A DNA stretch of 64,000 nt from the NCBI RefSeq assembly GCF_052324685.1, contig NC_135218.1, positions 24,989,601 through 25,053,600 of the forward strand, in the 5' to 3' direction. The notes below the pieces were generated by a model. It had not been told where the DNA came from. It ran no database searches and worked only from the letters and a program-made list of their open reading frames with translations. The stretch is from Brachyhypopomus gauderio. Its lineage: Eukaryota > Chordata > Actinopteri > Gymnotiformes > Hypopomidae. Of this stretch, positions 32,662 through 52,289 are shown in pieces. A program made the translations under genes and the position numbers. Numbering within the stretch: position 1 is the first letter of the stretch; each line of letters starts with the position of its first letter.

Positions 32662-34840
32662 CTACTGATGAGAGACTCTTGCCCACTCTCCTTGCTCCGT
32701 CCGGTGGAAGAGTTGGGGCCGGCCTCCGGGAAACAGCACACCTGCATCGGGGTGGTCCAGGAGGAACTGGATGGTGGCCTTGATGTGATCGACGAAGTGA
32801 GGTGGTTCAGCATGAGGGGAAGTGGACAGGTACTGGCAAAATGGACCAAGGACAGACATGTGACAAAAGAATATTCAGATTAAAAACAAAGATCCTTCCA
32901 GAAAGGCATCTGTTTAGTAAATGGAGACAGAGATGTTCTGTGTTATTCTGGTATTGCACGGATGGACTTCAGTTACCTGTAAGATGGTGTCATCATCCGC
33001 AGCCAGCCAGAAGGCGATGTCCCTGTTGGGTGCCCACCTGCATGGGCAGACCTTCACCTGCTCTTTACTGGAGTCATATACTTCAGCCATCTGGAAGGAT
33101 AAACTAACTAACTAAAACTGTAACAGAAAGGGTTGACCAATACCAAAGACTTTAATTACATTTGCAACTTGAAAACTGAAGCACATTTTTCTCTGTTAAT
33201 AAACTCCAGGCTAGTCATGGGATGAGTATGGTATCAATTACACAATATCCACTTGTGGTTTAAGAGTCCAGATTAATGGCAATAGCCACTATCAGTCAGA
33301 TGACGGAATGCTGATGTATAACGTCATTGTCGCAGTTTTATACGATCGTATTCAAGAAGATATGAAAGGTAAAATCTGATTCCATTCAAGAGTGGCCAAC
33401 ATGTTTGTACCTGCCCACCAGTGAAGGTGCGTGCAGATCGCACGTCCTCGGCAGGTCCTCTGTACGGAAACGATGCAGGGAACACCTCACCCGTTTTAAC
33501 ATTCACTCCTATTGAGTAGACACCATACATTTAATCAGTACACATTAATCAGTGTGTATACATATACTTAATGACTCTGTCCCATTATGCATTATATGTA
33601 CATAATGATCTATTAAAACAATGCATATTTTGCAGTACCTATCCCATACACAACTGGTCTGTGAATCCCATCTGTGACAATGTCATTCATTTCTGCAAAA
33701 TTTGACAGTAACAATTCAGCAGGTATTTTTCCATGACAGTGGGGACAAAAAAGGAAACAAGTACAAGTGAAACAGGCAAGGTGTGGACATACCAGTTATA
33801 CAGCATGTCTCCAAGTGAATGTCTTCTTTCTGTTTGTGAAAGGCTGCTTCTCACAGCACAACACAGACAGGTAGTGATTTAATAATTTTCCTTTAAATAA
33901 ATGTTGTAACTAAATAATGACTTGGCACAAACATGTTACATACCCAAAATATTAAGGCTGAGTTTATGAGAAGTGTTGGAATCATCATCAAAACCACCAA
34001 CAAGATGAAGTTCTAACCTGAATAAAGAATGATTGTGGAATCACAAATATGTCTATGAATAGTAAACGCATATGATGCGAAAAAGACAAGAAAAAAAGAA
34101 ACAGGTAGCGTACCTGCCCTCTTTTGCAGGGTGGCTTAAGGACGTGACGGAATTTACTAAGAGAGGAACTTCTGTCCAAGTGCTGGAGCCATCACAGTGA
34201 GCCAAACAAGTCGCACCACTCCCTTAATGGAATCGCGTCAGAAAAACAAAGATAAGCCTGACGTTACACAACAACTTTCACGACACAGCTCAGATCAGAG
34301 TCTCTTTTTTTTTTTTTACCTGTGTGCCGTAGTGCTACTAAGTGACACGTAGTTGCGTCCCCGGAACCGATGACAGAGACCGAATCTGTGGAAAGGCACA
34401 TCTTAATAAGAACATCATCTGGCTACAATTATGCAAAGATGATGACAAGGGTGGACCGGAGAGACTCACTGTCTGCGGGTGTAGTGGCTGCAAATTCTCT
34501 CTGCTGCACATAGAGGAGGCACTTTGGGTCGACCGTCACAAGAGATCTGGACCGAAACACCTTTGCATCTTCCTTTAGGGAAACACAACCATGATGGGAT
34601 ACCGGTAGGTTTTATTTTATTCATTCGAACTAAACTGCAGGCTTGGGACGGCTAGCTTGACCGGTAGTCTATATCTTGCGACTGCTAACATTACCCCAGC
34701 AGTGCAGATATGTTGGGTCAGAACCGGGTTTATTAGGGCCCCTCTGCACCCTCACCCACCTTTAAATGAGAATATCTCGAGAAGAGTTCTGATGTTGAAG
34801 TTACACGGTCGATTCGTTTATTTTGAATTAGAAGTGGCAT
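32662..34840 (-). CDS. ntan1: Protein N-terminal asparagine amidohydrolase (NTAN1)
   Basis: Deamidates N-terminal Asn to Asp, feeding the Arg/N-degron degradation pathway. Ten coding exons, all with GT-AG borders: 34760-34840, 34470-34572, 34320-34385, 34114-34222, 33944-34017, 33793-33849, 33639-33692, 33411-33508, 32977-33090, 32662-32832. Total 927 bases, 308 residues, against 310 in human. The start MPLLIQNKR matches mammalian MPLL. The catalytic Cys falls at residue 75 (GDATTCHLV), the same number as human. Other anchors are LYVQQREFA, HLVGGFDDD, SFPYRGPAED and SPHAEPPHFVDHI. At 34017 an acceptor (cag/GTTAG) is preferred over one five bases on because only it keeps the frame. The last 55 coding bases and 3' flank were copied into copy A. 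It is head-to-head with ddx17. Confidence 0.96.
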
Positions 34841-35732
34841 TTTCACAAAGACTACAGCTACACATCAATATCTCCAGGTAAACACCGATTACGCCACCTA
34901 AAACAATCAGAATTAGGTACTTTATTCCGCAAAAGACAAAAAACCTCACTTCGGACTTCGCTGAACATTAGCTAGCTAGCCACCTAGGCTACGTCCGGTA
35001 ATCTTCACCCCACGTGACCGCTTCACCAGCTCGGACGTTGATTGGCTGCCCCGTGTCTAATCTCAAACGTGTCGTCTGGAACGTAGCGGTCTCTTGCGCA
35101 GCTCGTCGTATTCCTCAACGGGATAGGGCGATTTTCCTCCCTCCGCCATGCACTACCAAGGCAGCCCCACGCCAGGAGCGTGCGCGGTAGCGGAGATGAG
35201 TGGGCGGGACCGAGGCCTACACCGGACTGGTCGCGCTTTGATAATACGAGCGGTCGGCTTGTGAATTTAGAACCGAGAAATTAAACGTTCACGTAAACGT
35301 TTTCGGATAATTTATAGCTGTTCAACTGCGTTAGAATTATATATATATGCAGATTCATTTGATTTATACATTTTACGTTCGTATATGTTTTTTTAGGAGA
35401 GAAGTACAAAAAAATTCGTAATGTGTAATTTGCTAGCTAGTTAGCTAGATAGGAAAACAACGACCATAACAACCGAGCGGTGGTCGGTCTGTGTGGCGCG
35501 GTCGGTTGGTCGGTCTGTGTGGGGCGGTGGTCGGCTGCACAGTTCGCTTTTTTTGGGCTTGTTGTTTTTAGTTTGTTGACTCTCGCTTCCTTTTGTGTTG
35601 CGTTAGCTGCGTCGTAACGTTGGCGTAACGCTCGACGATTCCTGCTAAAACGATTAGCAGCGTCGCTAACGCTGCTAGCGCTCGCTAACGAAGCGTTTAG
35701 TGAGGGAACGTGAAGGTGTGAGAGTTGTGAAG
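34841..35732. promoter_or_regulatory. Bidirectional promoter region between ntan1 and ddx17
   Basis: 892 bp between two divergent start codons. It is CpG-rich around 34990-35270 and contains an E-box CACGTGAC (35011-35018) and an inverted CCAAT box (ATTGG, 35041-35045). The ddx17 5' untranslated region occupies the right part. No classical TATA box is evident near either gene. Confidence 0.6.
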
Positions 35733-43939
<8,207 letters not shown>

Positions 43940-44603
43940 AGCTGAAGGGATATTCCAGCTGTTCGTCTGTCTAGTGGTAGTTGACTGGCCCTCCCTGCTG
44001 TCACTGACGGAGGGCTGTCTTTACCCGCGAGCTTTCCCTTTGCCTTCATGCAAGAGGCATTTGGCTTGACGTTTTGAGGGGCCAGCCGTCCAGGGAGTGT
44101 GGGGGTAAGGGCTAACCCTAGCACAAACTTTAGTGGTGTATAAATGTATTGTTCTTGTATCCACCAAAACCAAATCTTGTTTAAAGCTTCTTTTTTTAGT
44201 TTTTACCTCGACGTTTGCAGAAACATCAAGTTCTCTTCGTGCAAGACCGCTACTTTGTGCACGTTTTTGATTAATTGTGGACTGAAGGCATTTTTCTCAG
44301 TTTAGAATCAAGTTCAAATAGAGGTTATAGTGACATGAATTTAATTACCAGAGTTCTTAGTTACTTGTGCATGTTTCTATTTTCATTCCCTCATTTGGGC
44401 AACATTTTATTTCTTTCTTACTTTGTATCAGTGCACTGTGTGTAATCTGTGCTGATTGGCTCTTTCCTTAGGCATGCTTTTTTTTTTTTATTGGCCTAAT
44501 ACAGAGACTGACACAAACGTACCTTGATGGCGCCTGTGTGTTCGTGTTGGTGAAGGAGCTAGCTGTGGAGGTGTGTTTAGTTAATAAAAAAAATTTCATT
44601 TGT

Positions 44604-44609
44604 AATAAA
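44604..44609 (+). terminator. ddx17: ddx17 polyadenylation signal
   Basis: AATAAA, about 670 bases after the stop. Another AATAAA occurs at 44583-44588. Confidence 0.7.
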
Positions 44610-44699
44610 GGTTTTCATCAGTAAAGGTGTGATGAATGAGCTCTTTTTTAAACAAAAAGGTGATTAACTGCAGAAGTAAATACATTTTAAACCCCCAGG

Positions 44700-46527
44700 A
44701 AAAAGAATAACTTTATTTCCCTTAAATACATATTTGCACTACATTCTCAGTTCTCCTCCATACTTATTCTTTGTTCTGTATTTTTTTAAATATACTTTTT
44801 GGCAAATGTACATAATTGGAATACCGAGACTATTTACAATCACCAGGGAGGAAAATGGTAGTGGGAGGAGCTTTAGGGGTGGAGGTGTAGCTTGGAATGT
44901 GACTGGGTAGCTGCAATGTAACATGTTATGTGCAGCTCAAGTCTGCATTCCACAGCCAGGCAAAAACACCAAAGCAATTCCATTCTAGAACTATTGACCA
45001 AATCTAGAACGTAGGAGTTCTAGGGCTTTTCAGGCATTGTGGTCAAAGCTGTTCAGTTTCCATTCCATTTAACATCTCTGGTGTAACTGATGCCAGTACA
45101 GTGTTCATATTGCCCAACGTGTGGTGTTTACTTGGGCAAAAGTTTTAGAAAACTTTGAAATCTATAAAGCTTTAAAGGGAACAAAAATAGTTGCTTGAGC
45201 AGTTGTGGCCGCATCAAAGAACATCAATGATTCTACTTCTCATTTCAGGGAAAACGCCGAAGATTCCCAAAACTGACAGGGGTAACTAAAGATTTTTAAA
45301 CCCAACGTCTTCAAAGCTACCAACAAATTCCTGAACCAAATCAGACAGAAATGACTATGTATATACATGTCAGCAATAAAAAAAAAAATAGAATGAATGT
45401 AAATCATCAGATTAGGCACATACGGTAGATTTAAACAAGACTTCAGGATTGTTAAATTAATTCTGCTGGGCAGGGAAATGACAGCACCATGTGTAAAACA
45501 AACTTAGGGTGGGATGGAGGCACAGGGCGAGTGAGGGCACTTGTTTATTAAGTGCAAAAGATTTCAAAATGGACCACATTAAACCCCATTAACACTAATT
45601 CCAACCCCCAAAATTTGTCATGTAGTGGAGTACCTGGGGTGGTCAGGCATTAACAAAATGACGCACATGCAGATGAACGAACAACAAACGCAGGCATGAT
45701 CGAGAAGAACGTGCAAGTTCAGCAGGTGACAACACGGATGTGCCTACAGAAACGGTCATTCTAACTATGGGAGTGACGAAGATACAGTGCTAATTCTGAA
45801 CTCAGATCATACAGGGGCAGATTGATCGTAGAGGGTCAACCAGGTACATCTTAAATCACAGTTTTAGACAAAGTCCAGCGCGTTGTTCCGTTATTCAATC
45901 TCACACCGACTCACTCTGGTCTTAAGGTGTAAATAATAAAATACAGATGATTCAAGATCTCTCTTGCAATGATAGACAGCACAATGGAGTATTTATGGAG
46001 GGACACGTACATACATACACACACTAAAGACTGAACTTCAAGATCCATTTCATTAAGACCTGACTGACTGCAACATCAACATTTTCACACAACAGCCCAA
46101 AACGCAGCTGAGGCAGATGAGGGTTAGATGAAGATTAAAACTGTTCACTGGAGTGCAAGACAGAGCCAGAAAGCTGAAAACCAAGAGATGAGAATGACAG
46201 TATATGGGTCAAAGGCAGATTATTCCGACTCCACTGCAGAAAACAAAGAGTCCCTTACTCACTTAACCTAGCGACTCCCACTTAAAGACGAGTTGCGTGG
46301 GTACTGCTGGGGTTATTTTTACATTTCATTTTTACAACCGTGTTCAAAATGATACTCTTCAGCTCTTCCTAGAAAGAAATACTCGGGACGTGTGAGGGGG
46401 GAAAAGTGAGTAGGGTCTCAGTTTTCTTGTGGACTAGAACTGAACCGCAGATAGTGACAGACTCTCCTATTTGGTGAGACCAACGAGAAGCAGAGGGCTA
46501 AAGCAGCAGGAAGTCGAGTCCGTCCAC
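44700..46527 (-). other. gga1: gga1 3' untranslated region
   Basis: Long stretch after the gga1 stop with no open frames or transposon ends, bounded by the minus-strand AATAAA. Assignment is by position only. Confidence 0.55.
44713..44718 (-). terminator. gga1: gga1 polyadenylation signal
   Basis: AATAAA on the minus strand, giving a 3' untranslated region of about 1.8 kb (44700-46527). It lies about 100 bp from the ddx17 signal on the other strand. Confidence 0.65.
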
Positions 46528-48986
46528 CTAAAGGTTCCCCCAGGACTCTGGAGGTGGGAACTGCTCTACGTCTCCACTCTCGTCGTGGGACACTTCACCT
46601 AAATCGAACGTCAGCTTGTATCGCAACCGAACCTTTTCCTGCAGCAAAGAACAACAAAGTCATCATGGCTGTCAGTATAGATTGCAGATTAAGCTGGGTA
46701 TTAACAGATATAACTCCTTCACTGCATTTAGTAACTGGAGAGTAGAGTAACCTTGTGAGGGTTGGCCAGTAGCAGGATTTGTGTAATTGCAGCAGGAGAC
46801 AGTATAGGGTTGAAGGCCGGTAGATCTGTACCAGACGGGGGCTGAAGCTTCACTCTCATCGTCTGCGTACAGATTCAACAACATGTTAACATTCAATCGA
46901 AACCCACGCTGTCTGGGGCTATTTACTTTAGCAGACAAAAATGTTATTACAGTTCATACAGCTTTATGAGAAACACCACGAAACTATGGATTTTGGTTCA
47001 TCCTTTAGCTACTGAATCAAAGAACGAACGCTGGCTCTTCGTAAGCTGAAGGCAGTGCTGGGGTGGGCGAAGCGGGGCTACCTTGGGCACGGCGGACTGG
47101 AAGCGGATGTTGGTGATGGGAACAGGCGCGGAGGACAACATGGAGATGATCACCACCAGGACATCGGGCCGCCCGGAGGGACAATCACGGGCAAAATGGA
47201 AGAGAACGCGCAAGCTGTGCTTGTCAAAGATCGTCACCGGCAACATGCTACCTACGAGGCGGGTGGGGGGGGGGGGGGGGGGGGGGGGGTAAAAAACAAA
47301 AACAAAATAGGAGTTGTGAAGAGGAAAAAAAAGGTGGTCATGGCCCAGAGTCAAATTTACCCATAATCCATAGCGGGAATTGAATAGCGCAATAAAACAA
47401 AGGTCTCACTAGGTTTGATGGACTCTAAGGGCACAGTAACACTGGCCAGAGACATTTCATCTTGGGAGTTGGAGGAGAGGGTGGTGCCCAGCGATGGAGC
47501 CTCGTGGTTGGGCTGGGAGGTCAGGAGAGCGCCGGGCTCTGATGCCAAGGGCAGGATGGGGCAGGGGTTTGTGGCTGGGTTGGTGCTCGACTTAGTTTGG
47601 AGATCTCTTAGTGTAGGCTTTGACTGAGATTGAAGTTTATCCCTGCAAAACAGCATTTACATCAAGTCCTCTTCCACACGGTAAAGGAATTCAAATTAAA
47701 TGCCAGTAAATCATCAATTGTGCATTAGGAAAGATTTCTGATGGGCACGAACTAAAGGCATTCTGTTAAAATCCCAGGGAAGGCACACGCAATCCAATAA
47801 TTGTATGCTAGTTGCTTGATGAGACACAGGACTACAGAGCCCACGCGTCAGCAGGACTACAGAGCCCACGCGTCAGCAGGACTACAGAGCCCACACATCA
47901 GCTGGCTCCACTGATACTCGGATAAATTAATGTTTCCCATAGTAAAAAAGCTGTACGTGATCCAAACTCCATTCTCAATGTGTGTTCACACCAGCTCAGA
48001 AAATGCCCCTCTGACAGGGGCACGAACGAGGATCCTTTCTCACATCGCAAAGTGTAACACCCACGTTTTACGACGCCAAAGGCCATTTAGATCATCTGCT
48101 GGTATAATCATTGCTCCCATTAGAAACATAATGCAATACACACGTGTAATAACTTTTTTCCCGCCCATGTTGCTGAAATAAGTCAGCGCCTGATCCACAG
48201 CCAGCCCAGGCGGGACGGGCCGTACCATTTGACCTGCAGGTTCTCCGGGGGCAGGGACTGCTCCAGAAGGGTCCTGCCCAGCACGTCCAGCTCGTCCAGG
48301 GCTTTGGCGGCAGGCGCGGGGCTGCCGGTGGGAGCCTGGGGGCTCGTAACGGACGGCAGGAGCACCGCGGCCGGCGTGTGGCCAGCGAGGGCGTCGACGC
48401 TGTCCGATGACTGGAGAAAAAGGAGCATGTGTGAGAGCTTTGAAGGAGCGAACTACAAAAAGAGAACAAGAACAAAAAAATACGGCGAAGCAGGAGGTTT
48501 GACATCTCGCCGTCTCCCCCACCTGAAACGAGTTCCATGTTGTGGCCTCCCCAGACTGGGACGGAGCCAGGTTAGGACCGGGAGCTACGTCGGTTAGTCC
48601 TACAACACAGATCACCACAGGCTCTCACCTACGCTGGTTCAGGATGGGCCGTTTAAATGGACTAAATCTAGTAATCCGTTCATTTGGATGTAAAATACAT
48701 AAATAAATAAAATCAAGGGTTGATCTTAGATCAGCTCCCCCATGTATCTAAATGTATACTCTGAGGGATATGGAAAGAGAACGCTGATCCCGAGTCAGTT
48801 CTTACCCAGAGACATGAGCTCATCATCTAGCAAGCTGATCCCCAGCTCCTGTGTCGGCGTGGTCTGAGAGGGGAATTCTGGGAAACCTGCAGCTGAGGAT
48901 GAGGTGTCGAGGCCAGTGAGGTCCAGCAGGGCTGTGCTGCTACTGCCTGCACAGGGAGATGTTTGTAGTCAAGACGTTGTCCAGCA

Positions 48987-49036
<50 letters not shown>

Positions 49037-49185
49037 GAGAGTGTGTTGGTGATTCAGTGCTCTTACCCTTGAGGCTGAGGGTGGTGTTGCTGTCTCCATT
49101 CACCTCCTCTCCCTTAACCAGCTGTCTGTACAAGTTAATGACCTGGGTCAGGCTGTCATTTGCCTGCAGAATCTCCGCTGTGGTG

Positions 49186-49227
<42 letters not shown>

Positions 49228-49534
49228 TTACAATCGCAACCTGGTTCAACTGAAGCAACAGCAGGCACATTTTAACGTTGAGACTCGTTGCCTCTCCTCC
49301 TACCCAGAGCCTCGTCGTTGTCTTCTGTGTCACTGGCCAGTCTGAAGAGGGTGGGTCTCATCCTCTCACAGCGCTGGTACAGATCCTATCAGCACACACA
49401 CACGGTTACGGACACTTCAGTACACTCTCCCTCATGTCTCAAATTCTCTCATAGAGAATTATGAGGCTAACTTGGCTAACCCGATCTAGATCTAGAACTA
49501 GATCATGGTCATATGAGAAGGGGTAGGTAATTAG

Positions 49535-49581
<47 letters not shown>

Positions 49582-51630
49582 TACACACCTTGATGAGCTC
49601 CTCGTTACCATGGGAGCTGTTGTCTTTACTGTAGTCTCCCAGCAGCTGTGTCAGTAGTTTCACACTCTCCTTCACCTCCTGAATGGCGTTTACTCTCTTT
49701 GAAACCTTCTCCATCCGCTTCTGGTCCTATACGCACACACAAACTCCTTTATTTTACACTGCATGTTCATCCATCGCATGCCAGAAACGAGCTCAGCCAG
49801 GAGACACACAAACACACGCACCTCCTGCACCATCTCCTTAATGAGTTTGTTTGCAGCTCGTAGGTCCTCAGGGTGAGTACTGTTGAGCAGGCGGGACAAC
49901 ATCTACAAAGAGAGCGACAGACAGAGAAGGACAGATAGATGACGGATAGATAGATCAATTTATTACGCCCTTATTGTTGTGATTATGCAGCTTCTATGAA
50001 CCAGCGTCGCATGTTTGGCCCATTGTTTATACTCATTCAGTGAATCTGAATAGAGTTTCCCAGCCACTCCTGTCACTCTGAGGGACTCAGGAAAGGCCCG
50101 AACCAGGCACAGTGTCATGACAACATTCCAACAACGGCATTCCAACAACAGGGACCACTGAATGACAGCACTCAAACGCTCGAATGGGTGTTGGAGAATT
50201 CAGACATCATCCTGTGGCAGTTGGAATTCGTGACTGGGGCTTTACAGCTCAATATGAGATAAGAAATTTCACGTGAGGTGTGGAGGAGACTGGGCAGAAG
50301 TGTGTGTGTGTGTGCCTAATCAATTGCTCTCTGTTGTTTATAATCTCATTAGAGAATGTTGGCCAATGCTGGAAATGGGCCCCTGTGTGAAGCTGTGGTC
50401 CAGCCCTAATGCAGCCCTCCTGACGGAGCAAACACCGACCTCGAGAGTGGCTTATTTTAACTGCGTTAACAGAAGTGCCTACGCCAGGCCAAATGAGGCA
50501 GCTACGGCAGGGGAAAGGCCGCGTCACTCTAACAAAAGACGCTCGCTCCCGGGCGGCCTGCGTTTTCTACCTTCGACTTCTCTTCGTCCTCAAAGATGGC
50601 ATTCTTGGGTCTGGGCGGTGGAGGGGGGAGGGGCTTGTCGTCTGGAAGGGCCGGGTCCTGTTTCACAATGCCTGGAAGAGAGGCGAGGTGCTTGGCAACG
50701 GTGAAGAATATTCCCCGCAAACGCTAGAATCTCACAGGGCGGCGATGTCGTAACAATGGTGAAAATGACAAAGGGGCTCTGCGGAACATCGCACAACTGA
50801 CTGGGTTTCGATCACAAAATGCAAACCGTGTCAGCGAATTCCGTGCTATGTACCGATGTGGAATTAAACAGGCTCAACCGGAATCGGCGCGTCAAACACT
50901 CAAACACTTTGGGGTGGGTTACCTTGCTTCTTCAGCATCTGATAAGCATCAGATATTTTGGTCTCTTCAGGAAGACCCATAGTCCAGCTATACATCATCT
51001 CTAGAACCTTCCTCTTTACTGGTTCTGGAGCTCGGGAGCCCAGGTACTGTAACAGAACAGACAAGCGTGGAAAAAACGATTCCAGCCCGATAGTATTTCC
51101 AAGTATCATAGTGGTTTGTTCCTAGCAGTCTTCTTTTTACACCACACATGATGCACATGCCACCAGTGAGATCTGCTGTGGTAAAACGATACAATAAAAC
51201 AATAAAACGAGCAGAAACCTCCGAAAAGCCCGTGAACATCAGAGACGCAGGCCCACGTCATCCCTTAACCCAGAGGCACAGTGGCCTTACCTTAGGAGAC
51301 ACCACCTTGATGAGTTCATTAAGGAAGCGGAACTTTCCCACCTCGTTATGGAACCGCTTCCCACAGTTCTTCATGCACGTTTCCAGAACCTACACACACA
51401 CACACACACACACGCACGCACACACGCACGCACACACGCACGCACACACGCGGATCAGAGGTGTCAAAGATCCCCTTCTCGTTAGAAGCTTTCATTAATC
51501 AAAGTCATCTATCTAACGAGTGAGATTACGTAAGGACATGATGGCTAATGTACACCTTTTACATCTTCCAAATAATTTCTTATTCTTTTTTCAATCTGAG
51601 ATTAAAAAAGCTCTTTCGAAACCCCTTGCT

Positions 51631-51663
<33 letters not shown>

Positions 51664-52217
51664 TTCATTCATTCATTCACAGCTTCTCAAGACAATTAAC
51701 ACTTTAGCAATGTTACGCAAACCTGACAAACTAAACCTCCATTAACCCAACAACAAGCTTCAGTGCAACATCTTCCAGCGTGCAGATCCACACGCTGCAG
51801 GAGGAAACAATCCCAGAGTCCCTGTGAACTGGCCTCCCTTCACACCGCAGCAACTCAAACGCCAGCACTTTATCTAACAACCTGCATTAAGAGCAAAGCC
51901 CGCCGTGACTCACTGTACGCAAGCTCACCACATTTGGCTCGTCCTGCAGCTAACATCAGTTGTGCCTTATGCGCAAAGGGGGTGACTAGACCATAAAGCT
52001 GTTTCTGCTCTCTCTGCACACCGAGGTGAAACCGTCTGCGATGACGAGAACCACCTGTGGCCTGTGAAGTCACACCTGACACTCCTACTGCTCACTCAGG
52101 TGAATATCTCATGACGTCTGAAACATGCTGCTTGACTCCTGCTATACTGCAAAATCAGGAAACAGTTGTGTATGTATATGCATACGTGTGTGTGTGTACA
52201 TATATAGACTATAAATG

Positions 52218-52289
<72 letters not shown>

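Larger units (their letters stand above)
25723..32716. repeat. Segmental duplication, copy B
   Basis: Partner of the tract at 1-12124 and in the same orientation. It contains one private insertion (hAT element, 31035-32096) absent from copy A at 11512. It continues without interruption into intact ntan1, so it carries the ancestral junction on its right. Bases 25563-25722 hold the rest of the GIMAP tail exon, whose copy A counterpart is beyond the window edge. Confidence 0.92.

Noticed and set aside
48827-49333. Leu/Ser-rich frames overlapping gga1 exons
   Set aside because: They arise from GAGA and CACA repeats between exons. The true coding phase is the GGA1 one.
49397-49750. Separate short genes on the minus strand
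   Set aside because: They contain real gga1 exons flanked by intronic read-through and are not independent genes.
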